Positions 1 to 7,388 of a stretch of DNA of 34,700 nt are shown here, one piece after another (position 1 is the first letter of the stretch; each line of letters begins with the position of its first letter). Source of the DNA: Petrotoga sp. UBA5851 (GTDB lineage Bacteria > Thermotogota > Thermotogae > Petrotogales > Petrotogaceae); assembly GCA_002431635.1 (NCBI GenBank), contig DJGH01000062.1, positions 19,919 through 54,618 on the forward strand, in the 5' to 3' direction. Under the pieces are notes generated by a model. It ran no database searches and was not told the origin of the DNA. It saw only the letters and a list, made by a program, of their open reading frames with translations. A program made the translations under genes and the position numbers.

Positions 1-22
1 AACCAAACTGAGCTACGAGCCC
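1..22 (-). tRNA. tRNA, 5' part only (cut by window edge)
   Basis: Read on the minus strand from 22 to 1, the sequence starts GGGCTCG-TA-GCTC-AGTTTGGTT. That is a tRNA acceptor 5' strand, the two linker bases, the D-stem 5' strand and the start of the D-loop. The rest, including the anticodon, lies outside the window, so the amino acid cannot be named. A perfect consensus promoter lies directly upstream on the same strand, which supports a real tRNA gene. Confidence 0.85.
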
Positions 23-37
23 GAACGACCGAAATCA

Positions 38-66
38 ATTATATCATCAGAATAGCTATTTGTCAA
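38..66 (-). promoter_or_regulatory. Sigma-70 promoter of the partial tRNA gene
   Basis: On the minus strand, TTGACA (66-61) is followed by a 17-base spacer and TATAAT (43-38), a perfect consensus promoter. Transcription would start near position 31, about nine bases before the tRNA 5' end. Confidence 0.85.
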
Positions 67-124
67 CAGTCTTACTTTAAGAATTAAATAAGAGAATTTT
101 AAAATAAAGATGGGGGGGAGTCTT

Positions 125-310
125 GTGTTGGAAGGAGACATAATCAAAATAGCCCAGATAGATATGTCTGACCCTGTAAAGCTCAGCATAAACAAGTACC
201 CGAGGATACTAGTCATAAGAGCTGCTTTTGAAGTTCTCAAGGCCGGCAAAAAAATCACACGTAAAACCCTTGAAAAAGAACTTATTAGAAATGTAAAAGT
301 TATAGGATAA
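125..310 (+). CDS. Small protein, possibly a divergent RNA polymerase omega subunit
   Basis: This is an ORF of about 61 codons. An in-frame ATG occurs at 110, but the run of G at 112-118 followed by AG works as a ribosome binding site for GTG at 125 or TTG at 128, so a start there is preferred. The product is small and basic at its C-terminus. Its middle reads KYPRILVIRAAFEVLKAG and is followed by a lysine-rich helix. This recalls the omega subunit (RpoZ) pattern of a conserved Tyr, a hydrophobic strand, an Ala-rich helix and a closing Leu-Glu helix. It lacks the usual KRARQ-type signature, so the assignment is tentative. The gene ends against a strong bidirectional terminator. It could equally be an unrelated conserved small protein. 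Confidence 0.5.
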   Translation: MLEGDIIKIAQIDMSDPVKLSINKYPRILVIRAAFEVLKAGKKITRKTLEKELIRNVKVIG

Positions 311-337
311 AAAACCCCTGCAGGGGTTTTTTATTTT
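311..337. terminator. Bidirectional terminator between the small ORF and murJ
   Basis: AAAACCCCTG followed by CAGGGGTTTT forms a perfect inverted repeat at 311-330, with A- and T-runs on its flanks. It lies between the stop of the plus-strand small gene (308-310) and the stop of minus-strand murJ (331-333), so it can end transcription from both sides. Confidence 0.85.
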
Positions 338-1839
338 GATGAGCTGTGTTTTTGTCTAAATTTGCTATTAATTAATGTGATTGCTGAATTGAGCTGTCTA
401 ACCTTTAGAAAGTAAGCAACTGCGAAGAAGATGATACAGCTAAGAATAATTTTGGTCAGTTTTAGAAAAAAGGATTCGGGAATGAAAAGATCCAATATCA
501 TAGTAGACATCATACATATAGAAGCCAATACTATTTTACCCATCTCGGTGAAGTCTTTTAGTGAAAAATACTTTAGAGACTTAAAACCTGTAAGGACACA
601 GCCTACAATTCCTGAAAACGATGTAGCTAAAGCTATTCCAACAGGACCCAAGCTTTTTGCAAAAAGCATATCAAGAACCGCATTTACAGCCAGAAGAACT
701 ACCGCAACATACATCGGATACTTTGTGTTGAGCTTTGAATGATACGTGCGTATAAAAATCGTATGCAGAGAGTAAAAAGGAAGCCCTATGGCATAGGCTG
801 CAAGAACTGCACCAACGGCTATACTGTCTTGTGAGCTGAAGCTTCCGTGTTCAAATATCAATGAAATTATATCCCTATTTAGAAACAAAAGTGCGATACA
901 TGAAGGAACCGTAAAAAAGAGTATTATGTTTACGCTGTCACGAAGATTTTTTGAGTACGATGTTTTGTCTTTTTCTATAACTGCTTTTGATAATTTGGGA
1001 AGTAATGAATTTGCAACACTCACAGAAAAGAGAGAAAGCGGTAGCTGATATATTCTCAGTGCATAGGAAATTATTGAAACGCCGCTGTCACCTGTCCATG
1101 TAGCAATGCTGGTATCTATTACCGTATTGAGCATAGAAACAGATGCTCCCAAAAATGCCGGCCCGAAAAGGTTTAAGATTTCTTTTGTATAGGTTCTGTT
1201 ATAATCAAGAGTTATGCGCATGTTTGTCCTTCTAAGGAAAAATAGGACAAAAACAAGCTGAAGAACTCCTCCGAGAACAAAACCGATAGTAGGACCCAAA
1301 ATCTTCGGAATAAAAAAACCTGACATTACAACGGCTAATATAATAACAATATTGCTTAATGCAGGAGATATGGCCGTGACGAAAAACATGTTGTAAGTGT
1401 TCAGAACACCTGAAATTATTGCCCATAGGGAAATAAAAGTTATAAACGGAAAAGTAATCTTCAGAAGAAAACTCATCAGATCCCTCATTTCTGGAGTTAA
1501 TCCTGAACCAAGAACAAAAGAGATCTGACCGGAAAAGATCAGTACTATATCGTAAAGAATTATTGTAACTATAAGTAAGAGCCAGAATGCAGTACTTAAA
1601 AACACTTGCTTTTCTTTACCCTCTTTTCTTGTGAATAAAGGAATAAATGCTGAGGAAAGAGCTCCCTCAGCAAACATTTGTCTAAGATAAAATGGAAGAC
1701 CAATGGCTAAAAGATAAACCGAATACTCCGGTGCAGTGCCGAAGTAATGGGCAAAAAAGCCATCGCGCACAAGTCCGAGTATCCTGCTTATAAAAGTGGC
1801 ACAAGCAAATATTATTGAATGTTTAAGCAGTTCAGACAT
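331..1839 (-). CDS. murJ: Lipid II flippase MurJ (MviN family)
   Basis: The 502-residue polytopic membrane protein is hydrophobic throughout and has about 14 predicted membrane segments, the usual size and shape of MurJ. Near the N-terminus it carries the family pattern SRILGLVRDGFFAHYFG followed by LPFYLRQMFAEGALSSAFIP. MurJ moves lipid-linked peptidoglycan precursor across the inner membrane. The reading frame stays open upstream to a GTG at 1881 inside upp. The ATG at 1839 is preferred because it lies seven bases after the upp stop and fits the start of known MurJ proteins, although neither start has a clear Shine-Dalgarno site. Translational coupling to upp is likely. The gene ends at a bidirectional terminator. 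Confidence 0.93.
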   Translation of the reverse strand: MSELLKHSIIFACATFISRILGLVRDGFFAHYFGTAPEYSVYLLAIGLPFYLRQMFAEGALSSAFIPLFTRKEGKEKQVFLSTAFWLLLIVTIILYDIVLIFSGQISFVLGSGLTPEMRDLMSFLLKITFPFITFISLWAIISGVLNTYNMFFVTAISPALSNIVIILAVVMSGFFIPKILGPTIGFVLGGVLQLVFVLFFLRRTNMRITLDYNRTYTKEILNLFGPAFLGASVSMLNTVIDTSIATWTGDSGVSIISYALRIYQLPLSLFSVSVANSLLPKLSKAVIEKDKTSYSKNLRDSVNIILFFTVPSCIALLFLNRDIISLIFEHGSFSSQDSIAVGAVLAAYAIGLPFYSLHTIFIRTYHSKLNTKYPMYVAVVLLAVNAVLDMLFAKSLGPVGIALATSFSGIVGCVLTGFKSLKYFSLKDFTEMGKIVLASICMMSTMILDLFIPESFFLKLTKIILSCIIFFAVAYFLKVRQLNSAITLINSKFRQKHSSSK

Positions 1840-1846
1840 ATAAGGT

Positions 1847-2476
1847 CTATTTTGTTCTGAAAAGTCTGTCGCCTGCGTCACCCAAACCAGGAACTATATA
1901 GGCATGGTCGTTTAATTTTTCATCGAGCGATGCTGTATATATATCAACCTCAGGATGAGCCTGCTGAACTATTTTCAGACCTTCAGGGGCCGTTATGAGA
2001 GACATGACTGTTATGTTTACACCACCATTTTTTTTGACAACATCTATGGCATGTTTCATGGAATGACCTGTCGCAAGCATGGGATCAAGAATAAATATCT
2101 GATGTGATTCTGTAAAATTCGGGAACTTTGCATAGTACTCCACAGGATTAAGAGTGGTAGGTTCCCTGAATATTCCTATAAAACCAACGCTTGCATTAGG
2201 AACCAGATTAAGTACTCCATCAAGCATACCAAGACCTGCTCGCAATATAGGTATCACGGTAACCTTTTTGTCTTCAACCATCTCACCCTTAATCTGCGTT
2301 ATAGGAGTCTGTACATCGACCTCAACTGTAGGAAGCTTTCTCAGTGCCTCATAAGTAAGCAGAAGAGTGATTTCGTTAAGAAGTTCTCTGAACTCCTTTG
2401 GACCTGTTTCCTTGTTTCTCATTATGGAAAGCTTATGCTTTATCAAAGGATGTTCAACAACGTGAAAATTATTCAT
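1847..2476 (-). CDS. upp: Uracil phosphoribosyltransferase
   Basis: The 209-residue protein matches the normal size of UPRTase, which makes UMP from uracil and PRPP in the pyrimidine salvage pathway. The PRPP-binding segment is FILDPMLATGHSM, and the family pattern PILRAGLGMLDG comes earlier. The ATG at 2476 is chosen because a strong GGAGGTG site lies six bases upstream; an in-frame GTG at 2485 overlaps that site. upp and murJ form a two-gene unit with a seven-base gap. A terminator for glyA lies upstream, and an extended -10 element between them suggests that upp has its own promoter. Confidence 0.96.
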   Translation of the reverse strand: MNNFHVVEHPLIKHKLSIMRNKETGPKEFRELLNEITLLLTYEALRKLPTVEVDVQTPITQIKGEMVEDKKVTVIPILRAGLGMLDGVLNLVPNASVGFIGIFREPTTLNPVEYYAKFPNFTESHQIFILDPMLATGHSMKHAIDVVKKNGGVNITVMSLITAPEGLKIVQQAHPEVDIYTASLDEKLNDHAYIVPGLGDAGDRLFRTK

Positions 2477-2500
2477 TATATGCACCTCCAGACTGTAAGT

Positions 2501-2509
2501 ATTTTATCA
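2501..2509 (-). promoter_or_regulatory. Probable extended -10 promoter of upp-murJ
   Basis: On the minus strand the sequence TGATAAAAT (2509-2501) is an extended -10 element (TGN plus TAAAAT), about 25 bases upstream of the upp start and just past the glyA terminator. No convincing -35 hexamer precedes it. Confidence 0.45.
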
Positions 2510-2516
2510 CATTTTC

Positions 2517-2544
2517 AAAAAAAATCCCCCATAAACGGGGGATT
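2517..2544 (-). terminator. Rho-independent terminator of glyA
   Basis: On the minus strand AATCCCCC (2544-2537) pairs with GGGGGATT (2530-2523) around a six-base loop, followed by eight T residues (2524-2517). It begins six bases beyond the glyA stop. Confidence 0.9.
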
Positions 2545-2549
2545 AAATA

Positions 2550-3824
2550 TTATCTTTCAATTAAATCTTTATAAAGAGGATATTTAGAACACAAAGAATG
2601 AACCTTTGAAGAAACCTCTTCAATAACCGAGCTTTCAATATTGCCTTCTTCATCTTTTACATTTTTTGCTACTGTTGCTATAAGCTTTGCAATTACTGTC
2701 ATATCGTCTTTATTCATCCCTCTGGTAGTAACAGCAGGTGTTCCTACTCTTATACCGCTTGTTACGAACGGTGATCTGGTTTCTTTGGGGACAGTATTCT
2801 TATTGACAGTGATATCGCATTTTCCCAAAGCTATTTCAAGTGCCTTACCGGTAATATTAATCTTGTTAAGGTCTACAAGCATAAGATGTGAGTCTGTACC
2901 GCCCGATACTATGGTCAAGTCGTTCTTGGCAAGCTCTGATGAAAGAACCTTTGCATTTTCGACAACATTTTTCTGGTACTGGACAAATTCTGGTGAAAGA
3001 GCTTCTTTAAACGCAACAGCTTTTGCTGCTATTACATGCATGAGCGGACCGCCCTGAATACCTGGGAATATGGCTTTGTTAATTTCCTTATAGAGATCCT
3101 CGCTGTTGGTAAGAATTATACCGCCTCTGGGGCCTCTCAGAGTCTTGTGGGTAGTAGATGTGACAATATCAGCATATTCACAAGGATTAGGATATATTCC
3201 GGCTGCTACAAGACCGGCAAAGTGAGCCATATCTACCATGAACTTGGCTCCTACCATATCAGCAATTTCCCTAAACTTTTTAAAATCAATAATTCTTCCG
3301 TATGCACTGCCGCCTGCTACGATAAGCTTAGGTTTATGTTCTCTGGCCAGTTTTTCTACTTCATTATAATCAATCATTTCTGTTTCAAGTGAAACACCAT
3401 AGGATACGAAATTATACAACTTGCCTGAAAAGTTTACCGGGGCACCGTGAGTAAGATGACCGCCGTTGCTAAGAGACATTCCCATTACGGTATCGCCTGG
3501 GTTGATTACTGAAAAATAGGCTCCCATATTTGCCTGTGAACCGGAATGAGGCTGGACATTGGCGTATTTTACATTAAAAAGTTTTTTCGCTCTTTCGCGT
3601 GCAATTGTTTCTATCTCATCAACAAATATACATCCGCCGTAATATCGTTTCTTGGGATATCCTTCGGCATATTTGTTAGTAAGAATACTGCCCATAGCTT
3701 CCATTACAGCTTTAGAGGCAAAATTTTCCGAAGCTATCAGTTCAAGACCGTATTCCTGTCTTTTCAGCTCCTTTTCGATCACTCCGAAAATTTCACTGTC
3801 GGTTTTTTTTACATTTTCCCACAT
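2550..3824 (-). CDS. glyA: Serine hydroxymethyltransferase
   Basis: The 424-residue protein is a full-length PLP enzyme that interconverts serine and glycine while loading one-carbon units onto tetrahydrofolate. The Schiff-base segment TSTTHKTLRGPRGG places the PLP lysine at residue 227. Other family blocks are ASENFAS (31-37), NKYAEGYPKKRYYGG (50-64) and MVDMAHFAGLVAAG (196-209). The start is fixed by AGGAGG about eight bases upstream. It is transcribed alone, between its own promoter (3899-3870) and a strong terminator. The gene is divergent from an amino-acid fermentation operon. The palindromic operators in the shared upstream region could therefore also affect glyA, and serine/glycine interconversion would suit an amino-acid fermenter. 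Confidence 0.97.
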   Translation of the reverse strand: MWENVKKTDSEIFGVIEKELKRQEYGLELIASENFASKAVMEAMGSILTNKYAEGYPKKRYYGGCIFVDEIETIARERAKKLFNVKYANVQPHSGSQANMGAYFSVINPGDTVMGMSLSNGGHLTHGAPVNFSGKLYNFVSYGVSLETEMIDYNEVEKLAREHKPKLIVAGGSAYGRIIDFKKFREIADMVGAKFMVDMAHFAGLVAAGIYPNPCEYADIVTSTTHKTLRGPRGGIILTNSEDLYKEINKAIFPGIQGGPLMHVIAAKAVAFKEALSPEFVQYQKNVVENAKVLSSELAKNDLTIVSGGTDSHLMLVDLNKINITGKALEIALGKCDITVNKNTVPKETRSPFVTSGIRVGTPAVTTRGMNKDDMTVIAKLIATVAKNVKDEEGNIESSVIEEVSSKVHSLCSKYPLYKDLIER

Positions 3825-3869
3825 GTTGAGTCCTCCTGTCTGTTTGCTTTTTTAACGACGCTTACTTAT

Positions 3870-3899
3870 ATTATATACTAAAGCACGCAATTATTTCAA
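3870..3899 (-). promoter_or_regulatory. Sigma-70 promoter of glyA
   Basis: On the minus strand TTGAAA (3899-3894), an 18-base spacer and TATAAT (3875-3870) form a near-consensus promoter, about 46 bases upstream of the glyA start codon. Confidence 0.65.
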
Positions 3900-3960
3900 A
3901 TCATAAAGGTCAAAGGACATTTTTTTGTAAACTGCTTGTATAAAGAAGCTCAGAAAACGT

Positions 3961-3990
3961 ATGAAATAGATTTCATGAAATTTTTTTCAT
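3961..3990. promoter_or_regulatory. Two overlapping ATGAAA-N4-TTTCAT palindromes (candidate operator)
   Basis: Positions 3961-3976 read ATGAAA-TAGA-TTTCAT and 3975-3990 read ATGAAA-TTTT-TTTCAT. They share the two bases AT, and their centres are 14 bases apart. The same palindrome recurs upstream of the ornithine operon (27476-27491). Here the pair lies just upstream of a plus-strand TATAAT at 3997, where it would cover the -35 region. The element resembles an ARG box (TGAAT-N4-ATTCA), but the inner base differs and the tandem spacing is shorter than for classic ArgR pairs. Confidence 0.7.
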
Positions 3991-3996
3991 ATTGTC

Positions 3997-4002
3997 TATA
4001 AT
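3997..4002 (+). promoter_or_regulatory. Candidate -10 element for the aminotransferase-buk-vor operon
   Basis: A perfect TATAAT lies seven bases past the tandem palindromes. No good -35 hexamer lies 16-18 bases upstream, as expected if a regulator contributes. The relation of operator to -10 is nearly the same as upstream of ord (20-22 bases from operator start to -10), which supports its use. Confidence 0.45.
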
Positions 4003-4021
4003 CGCAGATATTGAAAGTTAT

Positions 4022-4035
4022 TTGATCATAATCAA
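4022..4035. promoter_or_regulatory. FNR/CRP-family binding box
   Basis: TTGAT-CATA-ATCAA matches the FNR consensus TTGAT-N4-ATCAA at all ten specified positions. It lies upstream of the fermentation operon. It is downstream of the 3997 -10 element, so it would either repress that promoter or act on a later one, such as the weak GATAAT at 4076-4081 or TTGAAT/TATATC at 4098-4127. Confidence 0.5.
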
Positions 4036-4097
4036 GCATATACATCTAAAAATCATTTTGGAAAATATAAGTATTGATAATAAAATATAGTAGGGAA

Positions 4098-4127
4098 TTG
4101 AATTATATAAGATAATGGAAGTATATC
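4098..4127 (+). promoter_or_regulatory. Second, weaker promoter candidate for the aminotransferase operon
   Basis: TTGAAT (4098-4103), an 18-base spacer and TATATC (4122-4127) lie about 45 bases before the aminotransferase start. The match is only partial and the surrounding sequence is AT-rich. Confidence 0.3.
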
Positions 4128-4171
4128 AGACGTAAAAATAAAAGATTTTAATAGATAACGGAGGTGTAAGT

Positions 4172-5404
4172 ATGAACATAGAGAGTAAGCTTTCAACAAC
4201 ATCCAAGAACATTAAATCTTCTATAATAAGAGAGTTGTTGAAGATAAGCGATCCCGCCATGATATCTTTCGGAGGTGGAGTACCGGATCCGGAAACCTTT
4301 CCGCGTGAGGAACTGGCTGTAATAGCCAGTGAAGTTGTGTCAAAAGAATATAAATTTACTCTCCAGTACGGTACAACCGAGGGGGATGACGTACTAAAAA
4401 AACAGTATATAAGACTTCTTGAAGAACACGAAAATATAAAAGACCTTAATAATGACAATCTTCTGATAACAGTTGGTTCACAGCAGGCTCTTTATCTTGC
4501 CGGACTTACGTTTCTTGACGAAGAGAGTTATTGCGGTGTCACAAGACCGGTCTATCTTGCGGCAGCAAGTGCTTTCGCACAGAGGAATCCAAAGTTTATA
4601 AGTGTTAATCTGAGTGAAAAAGGTATAGATACAGATTATCTGGAATCTGAACTTATAAAGCTAAGAGAAAGAAACGAGCTACATAAGTTTAAATTCATGT
4701 ATGTCGTAACCAACTTCCATAACCCTGCCGGAATAACAATGCCTCTTGATAACAGGAAAAAGCTTATTGAGCTTGCTGAAAAGTACGATTTTATAATACT
4801 TGAAGATGATCCTTACGGAGCATTGAGATTTGAAGGCACCAAAGTACCGAGTATATTCTCAATGAACAGTGAAAGAGTTATAATGCTCAATACATTCTCA
4901 AAGATTCTTTCACCCGGCATGAGAATAGGCGTAATAATAGGAAATACCCAGGCAATAAGAAGAATGGCTATGGCAAAACAGGCTGTTGATCTATGCTGTT
5001 CTCCAGTTACCCAGAGGCTTACAGCAAGATTTCTTGAGCGTTATGATCTCTTTGAACAGATAAAACCCACAATTGAACTTTATAAACATAAAAAGGATGT
5101 ATTTATGAAAGCCATGCAGGACAATCTCGGAGATATAAAAGGCGTCAGCTGGACTAAAGCCGAGGGCGGTCTTTTTACATGGCTTACGCTTCCGCAGCAG
5201 ATAGATACTATGGAAATGTTTGAAATGGCCAAGAAGGAAAAAGTCCTTTATATACCTGGCGAAGCTTTCTTTGTGGATAATCCTCTTAAAAATACTATGA
5301 GGCTTTCTTTCTGTCTCCCGACTGAAGAACAGCTTGTAGAAGGAATGAAAAGGCTGAGGAGAACTATAGATAAGTACTGTGCTGCCAAGGGAATAAAACT
5401 GTAA
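4172..5404 (+). CDS. PLP-dependent aminotransferase, class I fold (2-aminoadipate/branched-chain type)
   Basis: The 410-residue fold-type I aminotransferase resembles the LysN / 2-aminoadipate and valine-type aminotransferases of the class I/II family. The PLP lysine is K244 in LNTFSKILSPGMRIG. NFHNPAG (182-188) and EDDPYG (211-216) are the usual cofactor-contact blocks, and SFGGGVPDPETFP (32-44) is the N-terminal family signature. The start has GGAGGTG five bases upstream. It is the first gene of the operon and lies 14 bases before buk. From context it should convert an amino acid, probably branched-chain, to the 2-oxoacid used by the oxidoreductase encoded downstream. The exact substrate is inferred from its neighbours, not from residues. 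Confidence 0.9.
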   Translation: MNIESKLSTTSKNIKSSIIRELLKISDPAMISFGGGVPDPETFPREELAVIASEVVSKEYKFTLQYGTTEGDDVLKKQYIRLLEEHENIKDLNNDNLLITVGSQQALYLAGLTFLDEESYCGVTRPVYLAAASAFAQRNPKFISVNLSEKGIDTDYLESELIKLRERNELHKFKFMYVVTNFHNPAGITMPLDNRKKLIELAEKYDFIILEDDPYGALRFEGTKVPSIFSMNSERVIMLNTFSKILSPGMRIGVIIGNTQAIRRMAMAKQAVDLCCSPVTQRLTARFLERYDLFEQIKPTIELYKHKKDVFMKAMQDNLGDIKGVSWTKAEGGLFTWLTLPQQIDTMEMFEMAKKEKVLYIPGEAFFVDNPLKNTMRLSFCLPTEEQLVEGMKRLRRTIDKYCAAKGIKL

Positions 5405-5418
5405 CAGGAGGAGTACAC

Positions 5419-6480
5419 ATGAAAAAAATATTGGTTATAAATCCCGGTTCCACATCAACCAAGGTTTCTTTGTTTACTGATGATATTCTCAGCCGGGAAT
5501 CAGCACTTGAGCATCCGCTGAGTGAACTGGCACAGTACAAAACTATTATGGAACAGAGAGAACTCAGAAGAAATTCTGTATTAAGGTTCATGAGAGAAAA
5601 TAATATAAATATTCAGGATCTTTCTGCAATTGCAGCAAGAGGGGGGATTCTCCCCCCGCTCTGCAGTGGTACCTATGCGGTGAGCCAAAGCATGGTCGAG
5701 TATCTTGAACAAGAGTGTCCTGTGGATCATGCCTCGAATCTTGCCGCTGTTATAGCATGGGAAATAGCCGAAAATAAGGTTCCTGTCTATATAACGGATC
5801 CTATTTCAGTAGATGAGTTTATAGATGAGTCAAGAATCTCAGGAATGCAGGAAATAACCAGAAAAAGCATGGTGCATGCACTTAATATAAAGATGGTGGC
5901 CCGTAAGGCATGCGAGGAGATAGGCAAAGACTACTTGCAGTCTAATCTCATCATAGCCCATCTGGGCGGAGGAATATCAATAGCCGCACAGTATAAAGGC
6001 AGAATTATCGATGTTAACAACGCTAATGACGAAGGCCCATTCAGTCCGGAAAGAAGCGGCGAGCTACCGGTAGGCGATGTCGCCAAGATAGCTTTTTCTG
6101 GAAAATACGATCGAAGAACCCTTAAAAAAAGGTTTGTCGGCAATGGCGGTCTTATAGGATATCTTGGCACCAACGATCTGAGAGAAGCTTTTAAAATGGC
6201 GCAGAACGATAAAAATGCCGGACTGGTTATTGATGCCATGGCATATCAGATATGCAAGGAAATAGGTGCAATGGCAACAGTTCTTAAAGGTGATGTTGAT
6301 GCCATTGTAATTACTGGTGGTCTTGCGTACAGTCAGACGTTTATGGAAAAAATCAAGAAGCGTATTTCAAAACTGGGACTTGTGATGGTTTTTCCAGGTT
6401 CGTATGAAATGCAGGCGCTTGCGTCAGGTGCCCTCAGGGTTCTTAACGGGAAAGAAAAGCCTATGGAATGGAAGAGGTGA
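5419..6480 (+). CDS. buk: Butyrate (branched-chain acyl) kinase, first copy
   Basis: The 353-residue member of the acetokinase/ASKHA family transfers phosphate from butyryl- or isobutyryl-phosphate to ADP. The N-terminal phosphate motif is LVINPGSTSTK (5-15). HLGGGIS (181-187) and the ERSG block that follows NNANDEGPFSP are typical of Buk rather than AckA. AGGAGG precedes the ATG at 5419. Its length is normal. It sits between an aminotransferase and ptb, and a second buk follows ptb. With VOR downstream, the likely substrates are isobutyryl-, isovaleryl- or 2-methylbutyryl-phosphate, but plain butyrate cannot be excluded. Confidence 0.93.
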   Translation: MKKILVINPGSTSTKVSLFTDDILSRESALEHPLSELAQYKTIMEQRELRRNSVLRFMRENNINIQDLSAIAARGGILPPLCSGTYAVSQSMVEYLEQECPVDHASNLAAVIAWEIAENKVPVYITDPISVDEFIDESRISGMQEITRKSMVHALNIKMVARKACEEIGKDYLQSNLIIAHLGGGISIAAQYKGRIIDVNNANDEGPFSPERSGELPVGDVAKIAFSGKYDRRTLKKRFVGNGGLIGYLGTNDLREAFKMAQNDKNAGLVIDAMAYQICKEIGAMATVLKGDVDAIVITGGLAYSQTFMEKIKKRISKLGLVMVFPGSYEMQALASGALRVLNGKEKPMEWKR

Positions 6481-6484
6481 AGAT

Positions 6485-7378
6485 ATGGAGCTTAAGGATC
6501 TAATAAAACTTGCCGGCAATGCGGCACAAAAGAAAAAAATAGCGGTTGCCGCTGCTGGAGATGATGTAGTATTAAAAGCAGTTGAAATGGCTTACGAAAA
6601 GAACATCTGTGATGCTATACTTTTCGGGGATGAAAATGAGATAAAAAATATTGCACTTGAAAATAGCATTGATATTTCTAAATTTGAAATAAGACACTGT
6701 GACAGTTCCAAAAAAGCTGTGATTGAAGCGGTGAGTGCTGTTGCTAATAAAGAAGCTGATCTGCCGATGAAAGGAAAGATAACAACCGGAGAGCTTCTTT
6801 CTGTTTTTCTTAAAGATGAGTATAATCTTAAAACCAAGGGCACTATGAACCTTATAAGTGTTTTTGAAATTCCTGCGTATCATAAGCTTCTTATAGTAAC
6901 AGATGCTGGTATGGTTATAGCTCCTACTTTGGAACAGAAGATTGATTCTGTGGTCAATGCCGTTTCTGTTGCTAAAAAAATAGGTGTCTGCATGCCTAAG
7001 GTTGCTCTTGTTGCTGCACTTGAACAGGTTAATCCCAAGATGCAGGCAACATTGGATGCAGCAGTGATAACTCAGATGAACAGAAGAAATCAGATAAAAG
7101 ACTGCATAATTGACGGGCCTTTTGCAATGGACAATGCTGTTTCTTCCCAGGCTGCACAGCATAAAGGTATAATAAGTGATGTTGCGGGTGATGCTGATAT
7201 TATTATCATGCCGGAAATAAACGCAGGCAATATTTTTTATAAATCAATGGTCTTTCTTGCCGGAGCAAAAGTTGGAAGTACAATTCTTGGAGCAAAAAAA
7301 CCGGTTATATTGACTTCCAGAGCTGATTCTGACGAAGCTAAGCTCAACTCAATAGCTTTGTCGGTGCTTATGGCTTAA
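6485..7378 (+). CDS. ptb: Phosphate butyryltransferase
   Basis: The 297-residue protein belongs to the phosphate acetyl/butyryltransferase family, which swaps CoA for phosphate on an acyl-CoA to give the acyl-phosphate used by Buk. Family blocks include PMKGKITTGELLS, VTDAGMVIAP, DGPFAMDNAVS and MPEINAGNIFYKS. The frame is open upstream into buk, but the ATG at 6485 is chosen because AGAGGTGA precedes it and known Ptb proteins start with a similar short leader. It begins four bases after the buk stop, so coupling is likely. Ptb plus Buk conserves the thioester energy as ATP. Confidence 0.94.
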   Translation: MELKDLIKLAGNAAQKKKIAVAAAGDDVVLKAVEMAYEKNICDAILFGDENEIKNIALENSIDISKFEIRHCDSSKKAVIEAVSAVANKEADLPMKGKITTGELLSVFLKDEYNLKTKGTMNLISVFEIPAYHKLLIVTDAGMVIAPTLEQKIDSVVNAVSVAKKIGVCMPKVALVAALEQVNPKMQATLDAAVITQMNRRNQIKDCIIDGPFAMDNAVSSQAAQHKGIISDVAGDADIIIMPEINAGNIFYKSMVFLAGAKVGSTILGAKKPVILTSRADSDEAKLNSIALSVLMA

Positions 7379-7388
7379 AGGGGGACAT

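Larger units (their letters stand above)
3825..4171. other. 347-base divergent control region
   Basis: This gene-free stretch separates glyA from the fermentation operon. From left to right it holds the glyA promoter, two overlapping 16-bp palindromes, a plus-strand -10 element, an FNR-type box and a second weak plus-strand promoter candidate. The remainder is AT-rich with no visible ORF, tRNA or terminator. If transcription starts near 4009, the leader is about 160 bases long. Confidence 0.7.

Noticed and set aside
1840..1881. GTG at 1881 as the murJ start
   Set aside because: It lies inside upp without a ribosome site; ATG 1839 fits family starts better.
6572..7162. 196-residue antisense ORF over ptb
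   Set aside because: Shadow frame of a clear enzyme gene, Cys/His/Tyr-rich and lacking any recognisable domain.
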